A DNA stretch of 64,000 bases from Bradyrhizobium sp. KBS0727. GTDB taxonomy: Bacteria; Pseudomonadota; Alphaproteobacteria; Rhizobiales; Xanthobacteraceae. The position numbers and the translations under genes were made by a program. The notes beneath the pieces were generated by a model, which searched no databases, was not told the origin of the DNA, and saw only the letters and a list, made by a program, of their open reading frames with translations. Below, piece by piece: positions 44,583 through 53,203 of this stretch. The stretch covers positions 6,319,501 through 6,383,500 of the forward strand of contig NZ_CP042176.1 in the NCBI RefSeq assembly GCF_005937885.2, read 5' to 3'. Position 1 is the first letter of the stretch. Every line of letters begins with the position of its first letter.

Positions 44583-45854
44583 TTACTTCCCCGCCTTCGC
44601 GCCGTGCTGGGCGCTGTCGCGCTGCAGGCGGTCGAGATGCATGCGGATATGGGCGGCTTCGGCCGAGGTATTGGCGAGCGCGATAGCGCGGTCGAAGGCG
44701 ACGGCCGCCTCGTCGTTGCGGCCGAGCTGCATCAGGAAGGCGCCGCGCACGCCGAAAAAATGGAAATAGTTCGACAGCCGCGACGCCAGCGGCTCGATCA
44801 TCTCGAGGGCTGCTTCAGCGCCCCGCACCTTGGAAACCGCGACCGCGCGGTTCAAGGTGACCACCGGCGACGGCTGCACGACTTCAAGCGCGCCGTACAG
44901 CAGGTCGATCTGGGTCCAGTCGGTCTCCTCAGGTTTGGCGGCGCGGGCATGCAGCGCCGATATCGCGGCCTGGATCTGGTAGGGCCCGCTGCGGCGATGG
45001 CGCATCGCCTTGTCGATCAGCGCCAATCCCTCGGCGATCATCTTCTGATTCCACAGTGTGCGGTCCTGATCGTCGAGCAGGATCACCGCGCCGTCACGGT
45101 CAAACCTTCCCTCGGCACGGGCGTGCTGCAGCAACAACAGCGCCGTCAGCCCCATGATCTCTGGCTCGCTCTGGAACAACCGCAGCAGCAGCCGCGCCAA
45201 ACGTATCGCCTCCTCGCATAGCGGTTTACGGATTTCGGCGGTATCGCCGCTGGCCGAATAGCCCTCGTTGAAGATCAGATAGATCATCGCGGCGACCGCG
45301 GCGAGCCGTTCGCTGCGCGCCACCGCATCGGGCGTTTCGAACGGCACATCGGCGCCGGCGACGCGCGCTTTCGCCCGCGTGATACGCTGTTCCATGGCGG
45401 CTTCCGAAACCAGGAAGGCGCGCGCGATCTGCTTCACCGTCAGGCCGGAGACGATCCGCAGCGCCAGCGCGATCTGCTGCGTCGCCGGCAGTTCGGGATG
45501 GCAGCAGATGAACAACAGCCGCAGGATATCGTCGCGGTAGTGCGATCCGTCGAGCCGTTCGGCAAGCTCCTCCTCGGCGTCGTCGAGATCGGAGATCGCC
45601 TCGTCCTCGGGCAGCGGTGTTTGCTTTTTGCTTCGCCTGATGTCGTCGATCGCCACGTTGCGCCCGACCATGATCAGCCACGCCGCCGGATCGCGCGGCG
45701 GGCCGTTTTGCGGCCAGCTTTTCAGCGCGCGCAAGCAGGCGTTCTGGAACGCCTCCTCGGCGGTATCGAGATTGCGGAAATAGCGCAGCAGCGCGCCGAC
45801 CGCCTGGGGACGCGCCGACGTCAGCGCGCCGTCGATCCAGGCGGCATCGGTCAC
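44583..45854 (-). CDS. ECF42-type RNA polymerase sigma factor with C-terminal extension
   Basis: A 423-residue ECF sigma factor. Sigma-2 (FRNLDTAEEAFQNACLRALKSW, DPAAWLIMVGRNVAIDDIRRSK) and sigma-4 (LPATQQIALALRIVSGLTVKQIARAFLVSEAAMEQRI) are in the first 180 residues. A long C-terminal part (DUF6596 then TPR-like helices, VVTLNRAVAVSK) follows, the mark of the ECF42 group, which has no classic anti-sigma partner. The start is the GTG at 45854, which overlaps the stop of the upstream YciI/DGPF gene by GTGA, so they are coupled. The open frame continues further but that is the other gene's shadow. Confidence 0.93.
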   Translation of the reverse strand: MTDAAWIDGALTSARPQAVGALLRYFRNLDTAEEAFQNACLRALKSWPQNGPPRDPAAWLIMVGRNVAIDDIRRSKKQTPLPEDEAISDLDDAEEELAERLDGSHYRDDILRLLFICCHPELPATQQIALALRIVSGLTVKQIARAFLVSEAAMEQRITRAKARVAGADVPFETPDAVARSERLAAVAAMIYLIFNEGYSASGDTAEIRKPLCEEAIRLARLLLRLFQSEPEIMGLTALLLLQHARAEGRFDRDGAVILLDDQDRTLWNQKMIAEGLALIDKAMRHRRSGPYQIQAAISALHARAAKPEETDWTQIDLLYGALEVVQPSPVVTLNRAVAVSKVRGAEAALEMIEPLASRLSNYFHFFGVRGAFLMQLGRNDEAAVAFDRAIALANTSAEAAHIRMHLDRLQRDSAQHGAKAGK

Positions 45855-46219
45855 GACTGGACACTCCCCGGCGTGAACATGCCGACCGGGCGGATCTCGT
45901 AGGCGCCGCCCGGATTGGCCTTGGCGAGATCGCGGGCGACGTCGAGTGCCTCGTCGAGGTTCTTGCAGTCGATGACGTAAAACCCGAGCAGTTGTTCCTT
46001 GGTTTCGGCAAACGGACCGTCGAGGACAACCGGCGGATCGTCCTTGCGCAGCGTGGTCGCCGCCGTGGTCGGCAACAGCCGCGCCACCGGGCCGAGCCGG
46101 CCCTGTTTGGTCAACTTGTCCTGCACGACGGTAAGCTTCTGCATGACCGCGGCGTCCTGTTCCTTGGTCCAGGATCCCACATGGTCTTCGTCGTGATAGC
46201 AAAGGATGGCGTACAGCAT
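45851..46219 (-). CDS. DGPF-motif YciI protein, partner of the ECF42 sigma factor
   Basis: A 122-residue YciI-type protein with the signature VLDGPFAETKEQLLGFYVI near residue 64-82, and MLYAILCYHDEDH at the start. DGPF proteins are the known genomic partners of ECF42 sigma factors; their biochemical role is not settled. Its stop codon overlaps the sigma gene's start. Confidence 0.92.
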   Translation of the reverse strand: MLYAILCYHDEDHVGSWTKEQDAAVMQKLTVVQDKLTKQGRLGPVARLLPTTAATTLRKDDPPVVLDGPFAETKEQLLGFYVIDCKNLDEALDVARDLAKANPGGAYEIRPVGMFTPGSVQS

Positions 46220-46278
46220 GACGGTCAGGCATCTCCGTTGTCTTGATGACGAACGAGTATGCCCGGAGCAGACAGGCC

Positions 46279-46313
46279 GGCGGAAGAAATTTCGGAGGGA
46301 AATTTCTTCCGCC
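46279..46313. promoter_or_regulatory. Perfect 14-bp inverted repeat upstream of the DGPF/ECF42 operon
   Basis: GGCGGAAGAAATTT and AAATTTCTTCCGCC surround a 7-base centre. It lies 60-95 bases before the DGPF start codon and 36-70 bases after the stop of the gene at 46349. No T-tract follows in the minus direction. It could be a processing hairpin, a terminator remnant or an operator. Confidence 0.6.
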
Positions 46314-46348
46314 GAACGGAACGATCGAAACGCGTGGATTGCAGCGAA

Positions 46349-46642
46349 TTACCAGTAGACGCCATAGCGCGCGGCGATGCGGCGGGCCTTGGCCTCGTCG
46401 CCCTCATAGCTGTGGCGGGCGTGGGTCTGGCCACGGGATTTCGAGGCCTGCTTCCTGGTGGATTCCGGCCTGGCGGTGTCGGTGGTTGCCGCCTCCGGCT
46501 TGGTCTCCGCGGGGGCGGTGGTCGCGGCGGCGGCCGGCGTGTCGTTGGCCGCGAGAATCAGGCTGCGGTCGCCGGCCTGCGCCGAAACCGAGGCAGAAAC
46601 CGAGGCAAGGGCGAAAGCCGAAATCAGGATCAGTTTGCGCAT
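46349..46642 (-). CDS. Small exported Ala/Thr-rich protein
   Basis: A 97-residue protein with a signal peptide (LILISAFALASVSASVSAQA), a low-complexity Ala/Thr/Pro/Glu middle, and a basic, conserved-looking end (ARRIAARYGVYW). The GGGAGA six bases before the ATG at 46642 supports the start; the frame is open to 46690. Function unknown. Confidence 0.7.
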   Translation of the reverse strand: MRKLILISAFALASVSASVSAQAGDRSLILAANDTPAAAATTAPAETKPEAATTDTARPESTRKQASKSRGQTHARHSYEGDEAKARRIAARYGVYW

Positions 46643-46756
46643 GTGAAATCTCCCGTTGTCTGATGAAATGAGGGTAAGGAACTGGTTCAATCCGTTATGT
46701 GATACAGGTCACGCTGACGACGGGACGAAGAAGAAGGCCAAGAAGAAGGAATGCCA

Positions 46757-47722
46757 ATGAACAAGGGTGCGCTCGCTCTGCTGGTGCATGGCGGGACCGA
46801 GAACTGGTCGCCGCAGCGGTGGAAGAACCGGTTCGACGATGTCTGCGAGGGGCGACGCGTGCTGCAGTTGCCGGATGCGACTTTCGATCCGGCCGAGGTG
46901 CATTACGCCGCGGTCTGGAAGCCGCATCCGGGGGAACTCGCCGCGTTCCCCAATCTGCGTGTCATCTTCAATCTCGGCGCCGGTGTCGATGCCCTGATGG
47001 CGGACAGCTCGCTACCCGATGTGCCGCTGGTGCGCGTCGCGGTCACTGACCTGACCGAACGCATGACGGAATACGTCGTGCTGCATGTGCTGATGCATCA
47101 CCGGCAGGAGCTGTACTTGCGGGAGTCGCAGCGCGCCAAGCGCTGGGCGCCGAAATCGCAATGGGCGGCCGGCGCGATCTCGGTCGGCGTCATGGGGCTC
47201 GGCACACTGGGCGCCGATGCCGCCGACGCGCTGCGCCGGATCGGCTTTCGAGTCGCAGGCTGGAGCCGGAGCCCGCGACAGATCGACGGCATCGATTGCT
47301 CTCACGGCGCGCAAGCGCTGGAGCCGTTCCTGCGGCGCACCGACATCCTGGTCTGCCTGCTGCCGCTGACCCCGGACACGCGGCACGTGCTCAACCGCGA
47401 TCTCTTCACCCAGCTGAACCGCACCAGCCCGCTTGGCGCGCCGGTCCTGATCAATGCCGGCCGCGGCGGGCTGCAGAACGAGGCGGACATTTTGCAATGC
47501 CTCGACGACGGCACGCTCGGCGGGGCGTCGCTCGACGTCTACGCCACCGAACCGTTGCCATCAGACAGCCGGTTCTGGACCCACCCGAAGGTGGTGCTGA
47601 CGCCGCACAACGCCGCCGACACCGATCCCGATGAAATCTCAAAATACGTCGCGCAGCAGATCGAACGCTTCGAGGCCGGCGGCGCGCTGGAGAATGTGGT
47701 GGATCGCAAGCGGGGGTATTAA
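46757..47722 (+). CDS. ghrA: Glyoxylate/hydroxypyruvate reductase A-type 2-hydroxyacid dehydrogenase
   Basis: A 321-residue NAD(P)-dependent reductase. The cofactor motif is GVMGLGTLG; the catalytic Arg is in NAGRGG, Glu in DVYATEPLP and His in TPHNAA. The sequence and order fit GhrA, which reduces glyoxylate and hydroxypyruvate. The ATG at 46757 is preferred: AAGGA lies six bases before it, whereas the ATG at 46751 is adjacent to that site. Substrate is inferred from family. Confidence 0.9.
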   Translation: MNKGALALLVHGGTENWSPQRWKNRFDDVCEGRRVLQLPDATFDPAEVHYAAVWKPHPGELAAFPNLRVIFNLGAGVDALMADSSLPDVPLVRVAVTDLTERMTEYVVLHVLMHHRQELYLRESQRAKRWAPKSQWAAGAISVGVMGLGTLGADAADALRRIGFRVAGWSRSPRQIDGIDCSHGAQALEPFLRRTDILVCLLPLTPDTRHVLNRDLFTQLNRTSPLGAPVLINAGRGGLQNEADILQCLDDGTLGGASLDVYATEPLPSDSRFWTHPKVVLTPHNAADTDPDEISKYVAQQIERFEAGGALENVVDRKRGY

Positions 47723-47789
47723 GACGGGCGCTGTTACACCGAAATGAGACATAAACAAATTCGACCAGTCTATGAGCTGCGAAACCGCG

Positions 47790-48026
47790 CTAATGGCCCG
47801 GTCCCGGCAGACCACTTGGCCTGGGCCAATCTGATCGCAGGTTGTTCGGGTTATTTGGATCAACCAAGTCTTGTCTCAAAATGAAATCGCGTCTGGCGGA
47901 AACGATTGTCGGTGGAATTTTCCGAACATCGTTGATCGGCGTAACCTTCGGATCAGCGGTCTGCGCAAAAGCAATCGTCGGGCATACCAAAGCACAAGCG
48001 ACGACTAATATCATTGATCTATTCAT
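47790..48026 (-). CDS. Small exported protein, unknown
   Basis: A 78-residue frame with a signal peptide (SMILVVACALVCPTIAFAQ) and a polar mature part (NDVRKIPPTIVSARRDFIL, DPNNPNNLRSDWPRPSGL). AGGAGG lies about nine bases before the ATG at 48026. I do not recognise a family. The opposite strand also has a frame here, but without signal peptide support. Confidence 0.55.
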   Translation of the reverse strand: MNRSMILVVACALVCPTIAFAQTADPKVTPINDVRKIPPTIVSARRDFILRQDLVDPNNPNNLRSDWPRPSGLPGPGH

Positions 48027-48178
48027 TGTCCCCATCCTCCTGCAAATCCAGATGGTTAGGCCTGCGTACTTTTGACGTGGACAGGGTACCATCAAAATAA
48101 GCGAACAGGCAACGCACCATCACGGCACCTTGTGCTCGCATGGGCCAGCACGAGGATCTGTGAATGGCGCGAGATGCC

Positions 48179-49171
48179 CTACTTCGCTTCGCTCGCCTTG
48201 ATCCCCGAGCTTTCAACCAGCTTTGCCACCCGCGGCATGTCGGAGGCAAACAGACGCGCGTGGGCCTCGGGTGTCAGCTCGTTGTCGGGGAATGGCACGG
48301 TTCCGAGTTCCTTCAACTTCTCCCGCAAGCTCGGATCGGACAGAGCCGCGCGGAGCGCGGAATTCAGCGCGACGACGATCTCCCTCGGCGTGCCCTTCGC
48401 GACATAGAGCCCATGCCACATCGAATAGCTGACCTCGGGCATGCCGAGCTCGGCCGTGGTCGGCACATCCTTCAACTGTTCAAGCCGTTCCGGCGACGTA
48501 ATGGCGATGCCGTGAAGCGTACCGGCCTGAATCTGCGGCAGCGCGTTGGTGACCTGATCCCATAGCAGATCGATCTGCCCCGCCAGGAGATCGCCGATCG
48601 CCGGACCTGATCCGCGATAGGCCACGATGGTCGGCGTGAAACCGAGAACATTGCCCATCATGACGGCGCACAGATGGCTGTTGGTTCCGATACCGCCGTG
48701 CGCAAAGTTGGCCTTGTCGCGCTGGGTCTTGATCCAGGCCACAAAATCCTGCGGTGTCGCGCCGGGTATCGACTTACGGCCGATCAGCACCATCGGCGCG
48801 TTGTTGACGAGGCCGACCGGCTCGAACGCCGTCATCGTATCGTAGCGCAGGTTGGTGAACAGGCTGGGCGCCGCGAGCAGCGCGACGTGATTGATCAGGA
48901 CCGTGGTCCCGTCGGGCGCCGATCTTGCCACACGATCGTTGGCCAGCGTGCTGCCGCCACCGACCTGGTTCTCGATGATGACGGCCTGGCCGAGCGTGCG
49001 CGACATCCGCTCGCCGATCAGGCGGGCAACGGTATCGGTGCCGCCGCCGGCCGCATAGGGAACCACCAGCGTTATGGTTTTGGCGGGGGATTGCGCGTGG
49101 GCCTGCGTCAACGGCGCGACCAGCAATAGGCCCACACCTGTAAGCGCGCTGCTCAGAAGCCGATGGATCAC
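48179..49171 (-). CDS. Tripartite tricarboxylate transporter substrate-binding protein (Bug/TctC)
   Basis: A 330-residue periplasmic binding protein. The signal peptide (LLSSALTGVGLLLVAPLTQAHAQ) is followed by ITLVVPYAAGGGTDTVARLIGERM and VENQVGG-like sequence (IIENQVGGGS), as in the Bug family. The start is GTG 49171 with GGGAGGG upstream. No tctA or tctB gene is nearby, as is common for orphan Bug proteins. Ligand unknown. Confidence 0.93.
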   Translation of the reverse strand: MIHRLLSSALTGVGLLLVAPLTQAHAQSPAKTITLVVPYAAGGGTDTVARLIGERMSRTLGQAVIIENQVGGGSTLANDRVARSAPDGTTVLINHVALLAAPSLFTNLRYDTMTAFEPVGLVNNAPMVLIGRKSIPGATPQDFVAWIKTQRDKANFAHGGIGTNSHLCAVMMGNVLGFTPTIVAYRGSGPAIGDLLAGQIDLLWDQVTNALPQIQAGTLHGIAITSPERLEQLKDVPTTAELGMPEVSYSMWHGLYVAKGTPREIVVALNSALRAALSDPSLREKLKELGTVPFPDNELTPEAHARLFASDMPRVAKLVESSGIKASEAK

Positions 49172-49329
49172 GATAGTGCCCTCCCAACGTGTTTCTTTTG
49201 TTTTTGCGCGCACTGCAGCAATCGAACGGGATCGCCGACCGCAAGCATCCATAGCAGCAAAGCTGGCGGAACGGATTGCGTCAAATCGTTCTGCGAGCAG
49301 CCGATCGCGCTGGCGCCTGGTCATCCGGG

Positions 49330-49356
49330 CAAAAGAAAAGCCGCCCTACGGCGGCT
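49330..49356 (-). terminator. Rho-independent terminator of the YdhR-like gene
   Basis: On the minus strand AAGCCGCC, GTAG and GGCGGCTT form an 8-bp stem followed by TTCTTTT. It lies about 40 bases after the stop codon at 49399. Confidence 0.85.
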
Positions 49357-49398
49357 TCTCAATTGAATTTCTTTTGCTGCGCTACAGACGGCAACACG

Positions 49399-49737
49399 TC
49401 ACGTCGCCATCTCGATCGCCTTGCCGTCGACGCGCGTCTCGTCCTTCAGATTATCGACGGTCACATGCGTATCGTACCAGGTGAGATGCGGCCGGACGCC
49501 GAAGCGCTGGGTCAATTCCGCGATGCGCTCCTCGGTAAACCAGGCTTCCGCCGATTGGCGGCTATCCCAGAGGTAGACGCCGCCGGTGCCGCTTTCGCCA
49601 TTCAGGTAGTCCTTCCGGATCAAGCCTTTGTTGGCGAGGCCGCGATAGATCGGCGCGGTCGACGTGCCGCCTTTAACGGCCTGTTCTTCGGTGCGCTTGG
49701 GCAAATCAAACTGAACGACGACGATGCAATTGGCCAT
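49399..49737 (-). CDS. YdhR-type putative monooxygenase
   Basis: A 112-residue dimeric alpha/beta-barrel type protein: MANCIVVVQFDLP at the start, GLIRKDYLNGESGTGGVYLWDSRQSAEAWF in the middle, and FGVRPHLTWYDTHVTVDN. These match the YdhR/ABM-like family, of unknown substrate. The start at 49737 has GGAGGA upstream. A strong terminator follows. Confidence 0.82.
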   Translation of the reverse strand: MANCIVVVQFDLPKRTEEQAVKGGTSTAPIYRGLANKGLIRKDYLNGESGTGGVYLWDSRQSAEAWFTEERIAELTQRFGVRPHLTWYDTHVTVDNLKDETRVDGKAIEMAT

Positions 49738-49814
49738 CAGCGGTTCCTCCGGTCTGTTGTTGTTCGCCTGACGATAGCATGCCGGCATTCCGGACGCACC
49801 GGATTCCCGGACCG

Positions 49815-50417
49815 TCAGCGGCGCACGCCGAACGGCGAAGCGCCGGGCAAGATGACCGCACTGTTGTCGGTGCCAGCTTGGGTAAAACTCGCCCCGAGCG
49901 ACAGGCTGAGATTCGACGTCGGCTTGAATTCGACGCCGGCGCGAGCGGTATAGCCCGGGGTCGAGTTCGCGGAGGTATCGAACGGCGAGAATGGATTGGC
50001 GCCGAGGCCGGGATTGTATTTTGCCGTGTCGAACCCGGCAAAGACCGAGACGGGTGAGTTCTTGAAGTTGTAGCCGACCTGCACGCCGTCATAGGTGAAC
50101 GAGGAACCGAACGAAGCAGTCTGGTTCAGGCCGCTGAGGCCGGAACCACCGAAGCCCGGGCCGCCAAGGAAGGAGTTGCTGGAAAAGCTGTAGCGCTGCA
50201 TGAAGGCGCCCACACCAGCGCTGTTGTTGGCGAAGCCCGCGGAATCGCCGGTCGTATTCACGTTCGCGCCCTGATCCGCGCTCATGTTGCCGCCGAAGCC
50301 CGAAGACCAGCCCGAGGCCCAGGAGTACGGCACGCCTTGGGCATGCGCGATTGGCCCGCCCAGGCCGAGCGCTGCCAATCCAACTGCAAGGGCCAATCTG
50401 CTTGAGAAAACCGACAT
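49815..50417 (-). CDS. Exported protein, probable small outer-membrane beta-barrel
   Basis: A 200-residue protein with a signal peptide (LALAVGLAALGLGGPIAHAQ). The mature part is rich in Gly/Ser/Asn/Phe, with alternating strands (ASFGSSFTYDGVQVGYNF, VSVFAGFDTAKYN, TARAGVEFKPTSNLSLSLGASFTQ), as in OmpA/Omp25-type barrels of rhizobiales. The first half (SGWSSGFGGNMSADQGANVN) is atypical. A TTG at 50432 is an alternative start. Function unknown. Confidence 0.7.
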   Translation of the reverse strand: MSVFSSRLALAVGLAALGLGGPIAHAQGVPYSWASGWSSGFGGNMSADQGANVNTTGDSAGFANNSAGVGAFMQRYSFSSNSFLGGPGFGGSGLSGLNQTASFGSSFTYDGVQVGYNFKNSPVSVFAGFDTAKYNPGLGANPFSPFDTSANSTPGYTARAGVEFKPTSNLSLSLGASFTQAGTDNSAVILPGASPFGVRR

Positions 50418-50522
50418 CCGCGCACCCGCCAAGTGTTCGGAAATTATACCGCCTGGGGATCGGGAACGCCAGCGTGGCGCGTCCTGCCGACGAGGACAGG
50501 ACGACGCATTGTTCCGCGTGAT

Positions 50523-51167
50523 CTACTTTCGCATGACGCGAACGTGAGTGGCATTCTCGCCTGTGGCGCTCTCGACACAGGCATAGCCGAGGTCCGGCAG
50601 ATTGAGCCCGGAAAACAGGTTCTCTCCCGCGCCGACAAACACCGGAGCGACGGCCAGGCGAACTTCATCGAGCAGGCGCGCCTGCAGATATTGCCGGATC
50701 ACCGAAGCCCCGCCGCCGATACGGATGTCCCTTGCCCCCGCGACTTGCTTTGCCCGCGCCAGCGCTGACTCAATTCCATCGGTCACGAAATGGAACACCG
50801 TGCCGCCTTCCATCTCGATCGACGGCCGCGCATGGTGCGTCAGCACGAACACCGGAACGTGATACGGCGGATTGGGTCCCCACCAGCCTTTCCAGGAATC
50901 GTCGGGCCACGGGCCACGAATCGGGCCGAACATGTTTCGGCCCATGATCCAGGCACCGATATTCTCCATCGAGCTTTTGGCGACGTCATTGTCGACGCCG
51001 GTGGCGCCGCCCGGCTGGCCGATCATCTCGTGAAACATCTGCGTTTGCCGCAGCCAAGCGGGAATTTGATCGGCGCCGACACCAAACGGATGTTGCAAGT
51101 CCTGACCCGGACCCGCCGCAAAACCATCCAGCGATATCGAAAAGGCGGAAACCCTTACTTTTACCAT
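50523..51167 (-). CDS. Dihydrofolate reductase family protein (RibD C-terminal type)
   Basis: A 214-residue protein starting VRVSAFSISLDGFAAGPGQD and holding MENIGAWIMGRNMFGP, HVPVFVLTHHARP and DIRIGGGASVIRQYLQARLLDEVRLAVAPVFVGAGENLF. This is the standard stand-alone RibD-C fold, which usually reduces an unknown substrate with NADPH. It is co-directional with the TetR gene upstream across about 90 bases. Confidence 0.9.
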   Translation of the reverse strand: MVKVRVSAFSISLDGFAAGPGQDLQHPFGVGADQIPAWLRQTQMFHEMIGQPGGATGVDNDVAKSSMENIGAWIMGRNMFGPIRGPWPDDSWKGWWGPNPPYHVPVFVLTHHARPSIEMEGGTVFHFVTDGIESALARAKQVAGARDIRIGGGASVIRQYLQARLLDEVRLAVAPVFVGAGENLFSGLNLPDLGYACVESATGENATHVRVMRK

Positions 51168-51256
51168 TCTGTCTCTCTCTTTCCTCGTGAAGCACGTCCG
51201 GGGAACGAACGGGAAAGCCGCGCGCCGACAAATTGATCGGATTTATATTTTGCGGA

Positions 51257-51913
51257 TTACTTCGTGCCCACCATCACATCGATCGCCCCCGTCACGATCG
51301 CTTCCAATTCCTTCCGCGGCACGCGCGCGCGGGCGCGGATGGCGATGGTGTGGATGGTGGCCGAGGCCAGTTGCGCCAGCACCGCGGGATCGGCACCCTC
51401 CGGCAACTCGCCCTTTTCCTTCGCAAGCCGGAAGCAAGCGGCAAACGCCTTGTCGAGTTCGGCAAAGCCTTCCAGCACCATGGCGCGGATATCGGGATCG
51501 GCCACCGCTTCGGATGCCGCCGTCATCACCGTGAAGCAGCCGCGCGGACCGGATTCACCGGACAGGTAAATATCGAGCGCCACCGCATAGATGCGCTCAA
51601 GCCGCCGGCGGATCGGCTGCTCCTCGCGAAAGATGTCCTGCATCGCCGCGCGGGCGTCCTCGCGATAGCGCCGGTAGCTCTTGATGTAGAGCTCGCGCTT
51701 GTCGCCAAAAGCACCATAGAGGCTCGGCCGGTTCATGCCGGTAGCAGCCGAGAGATCGTCGAGCGACGTGGCGGCAAAGCCGTCTTTGCGAAACAGATCG
51801 AGCGCCTTGGCGAGCGCGATTTCAGGTTGATAGGCGCGCGGACGGCCGCGGCGCTTGGGCGCTGCGGGATCGTCGATCCGCGTCACAGGTGGCTTTTTAC
51901 TTTTTTGTACCAT
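51257..51913 (-). CDS. TetR/AcrR family transcriptional regulator
   Basis: A 218-residue regulator. The helix-turn-helix (FAATSLDDLSAATGMNRPSLYGAFGDKRELYIKSY) and the C-terminal SGPRGCFTVMTAASEA are typical of a large TetR subgroup. A basic, Pro-rich leader (KKPPVTRIDDPAAPKRRGRPRAY) precedes the DNA-binding domain. It is divergent from a GST gene, and an imperfect palindrome lies between them, so it likely represses that GST. Confidence 0.9.
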   Translation of the reverse strand: MVQKSKKPPVTRIDDPAAPKRRGRPRAYQPEIALAKALDLFRKDGFAATSLDDLSAATGMNRPSLYGAFGDKRELYIKSYRRYREDARAAMQDIFREEQPIRRRLERIYAVALDIYLSGESGPRGCFTVMTAASEAVADPDIRAMVLEGFAELDKAFAACFRLAKEKGELPEGADPAVLAQLASATIHTIAIRARARVPRKELEAIVTGAIDVMVGTK

Positions 51914-51937
51914 TTCGCAAAAAATTCCTTGACCTCA

Positions 51938-51962
51938 TTTATATTATGCGGGACAGTATAAA
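51938..51962. promoter_or_regulatory. Imperfect palindrome between TetR and GST genes
   Basis: TTTATATT and AGTATAAA surround a 9-base centre (25 bases overall, AT-rich in a GC-rich setting). A TTGACC hexamer lies at 51929. The best operator candidate for the TetR protein. Confidence 0.55.
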
Positions 51963-52034
51963 AATCAATCCCCGCCCGCCATCGCGCCAGGAAGGTTGAT
52001 CGATCGCCCCAAAGAACCTGCCAAGGAGACATTC

Positions 52035-52679
52035 ATGGACCTGTATTTTTCGCCGCTCGCCTGCTCGCTGGCGACCCGGATTGCGCTGTACGAAGCCGGC
52101 GCTTCCGCCAACTATCTCGAGGTCGATCCCAAGACCAAGATCGTGCAGAACGACGGCTCGGATTTTCGGAAGGTGAACCCGCTCGGGCTGGTGCCGACGC
52201 TGCGCACCGACGACGGGTTGGTGCTGACCGAGAACGCGGCGATCCTGCAATATGTCGCCGACAGCTTCCCGCAGGCCGGCATCGCCACCGGCCCGGGCAT
52301 GGAGCGCAGCAAGCTGCATCAATGGCTGTGCTTCATCGGCACCGAACTGCACAAGGGGCTGTTCGTTCCGATTCTCGACAAGACCGCGCCGCCGGAGATG
52401 AAGGCCCATGTGCTGGGCAAGGGACTTTCGCGGCTCGACTATCTCGAGAACTACCTGAAGGGCCGCGAATTCCTGCTCGACCATTTCAGCGTCGCCGATG
52501 CCTATCTCGTCACCGTCATCAACTGGACGATGGCGACGCCGCCGATCGAACTGGCGAAGTGGCCGACCGTGAAAGCCTATTACGAGCGGCTGCGCACCCG
52601 TCCCAGCATCGCCAAGGCGATCGCCGAGGAGTTCGAGCTCTACAAGGCCGAACTGGCGCGGCAGAAGACGGCGGCGTAA
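52035..52679 (+). CDS. Glutathione S-transferase (beta-class-like)
   Basis: A 214-residue GST: MDLYFSPLACSLATRIALYEAG with a Cys near residue 10, VNPLGLVPTLRTDDG, LTENAAILQYVAD and FSVADAYLVTVINW. These fit bacterial beta-class enzymes that use Cys to bind glutathione. The start at 52035 has AAGGAGA just upstream; the frame from 51996 is unlikely. It is divergent from the TetR regulator. Confidence 0.93.
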   Translation: MDLYFSPLACSLATRIALYEAGASANYLEVDPKTKIVQNDGSDFRKVNPLGLVPTLRTDDGLVLTENAAILQYVADSFPQAGIATGPGMERSKLHQWLCFIGTELHKGLFVPILDKTAPPEMKAHVLGKGLSRLDYLENYLKGREFLLDHFSVADAYLVTVINWTMATPPIELAKWPTVKAYYERLRTRPSIAKAIAEEFELYKAELARQKTAA

Positions 52680-52688
52680 GGCTTTATC

Positions 52689-52716
52689 CGTCGTCCCGGC
52701 GAACGCCGGGACGACG
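52689..52716. repeat. Perfect 12-bp REP-like hairpin between convergent genes
   Basis: CGTCGTCCCGGC and GCCGGGACGACG with a GAAC loop. No T-tract. A REP-type element that could also stop transcription from either side. Confidence 0.75.
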
Positions 52717-52735
52717 CCGGGGTGATGCCCTCGAA

Positions 52736-53203
52736 CTAAAACGGGCTCTCGCCCAGTCCTGGCACGTCGGCCGGCCGCGGCCCCGGTGCGGCCCAGTGAA
52801 AGCGCCGGTCTTTTTCCGCAATCACGATGTCGTTGATGCTCGCTTCGCGGCGGCGCATCAGGCCGTGCTCGTCGAACTCCCACTGCTCGTTGCCGTAGGA
52901 GCGATACCACTGGCCGGCGCCATCGTGCCATTCGTACTGGAACCGCACCGCGATGCGGTTGCCGTCGAAAGCCCAGAGATCCTTGATCAGGCGGTAGTCG
53001 TGCTCCCTCTCCCACTTGCGGGTGAGGAACGCGACAATGGCGGGGCGGCCCTGAAACACTTCCGAGCGGTTACGCCAGCGACTGTCCTCGGTATAGGCCA
53101 GCGACACCCGCACCGGGTCGCGTGAATTCCAGGCGTCTTCCGCCATGCGCGCCTTTTGCGCGGCGGTCTCTTTGGTAAAGGGCGGCAGCGGCGGACGCGA
53201 CAT
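52736..53203 (-). CDS. DUF1348 / NTF2-like protein
   Basis: A 155-residue protein: PPLPPFTKETAAQKARMAEDAWNSRDP at the start, WRNRSEVFQGRPAIVAFLTRKWEREHDYRLIKDLW, and RREASINDIVIAEKDRRFHW. This matches DUF1348 along its length. The fold is NTF2-like; the function is unknown. The start at 53203 has GAGG upstream. Confidence 0.9.
   Translation of the reverse strand: MSRPPLPPFTKETAAQKARMAEDAWNSRDPVRVSLAYTEDSRWRNRSEVFQGRPAIVAFLTRKWEREHDYRLIKDLWAFDGNRIAVRFQYEWHDGAGQWYRSYGNEQWEFDEHGLMRRREASINDIVIAEKDRRFHWAAPGPRPADVPGLGESPF

Noticed and set aside
47842..48075. Plus-strand frame opposite the small exported protein gene
   Set aside because: The minus strand has a signal peptide and AGGAGG; the plus frame lacks both.
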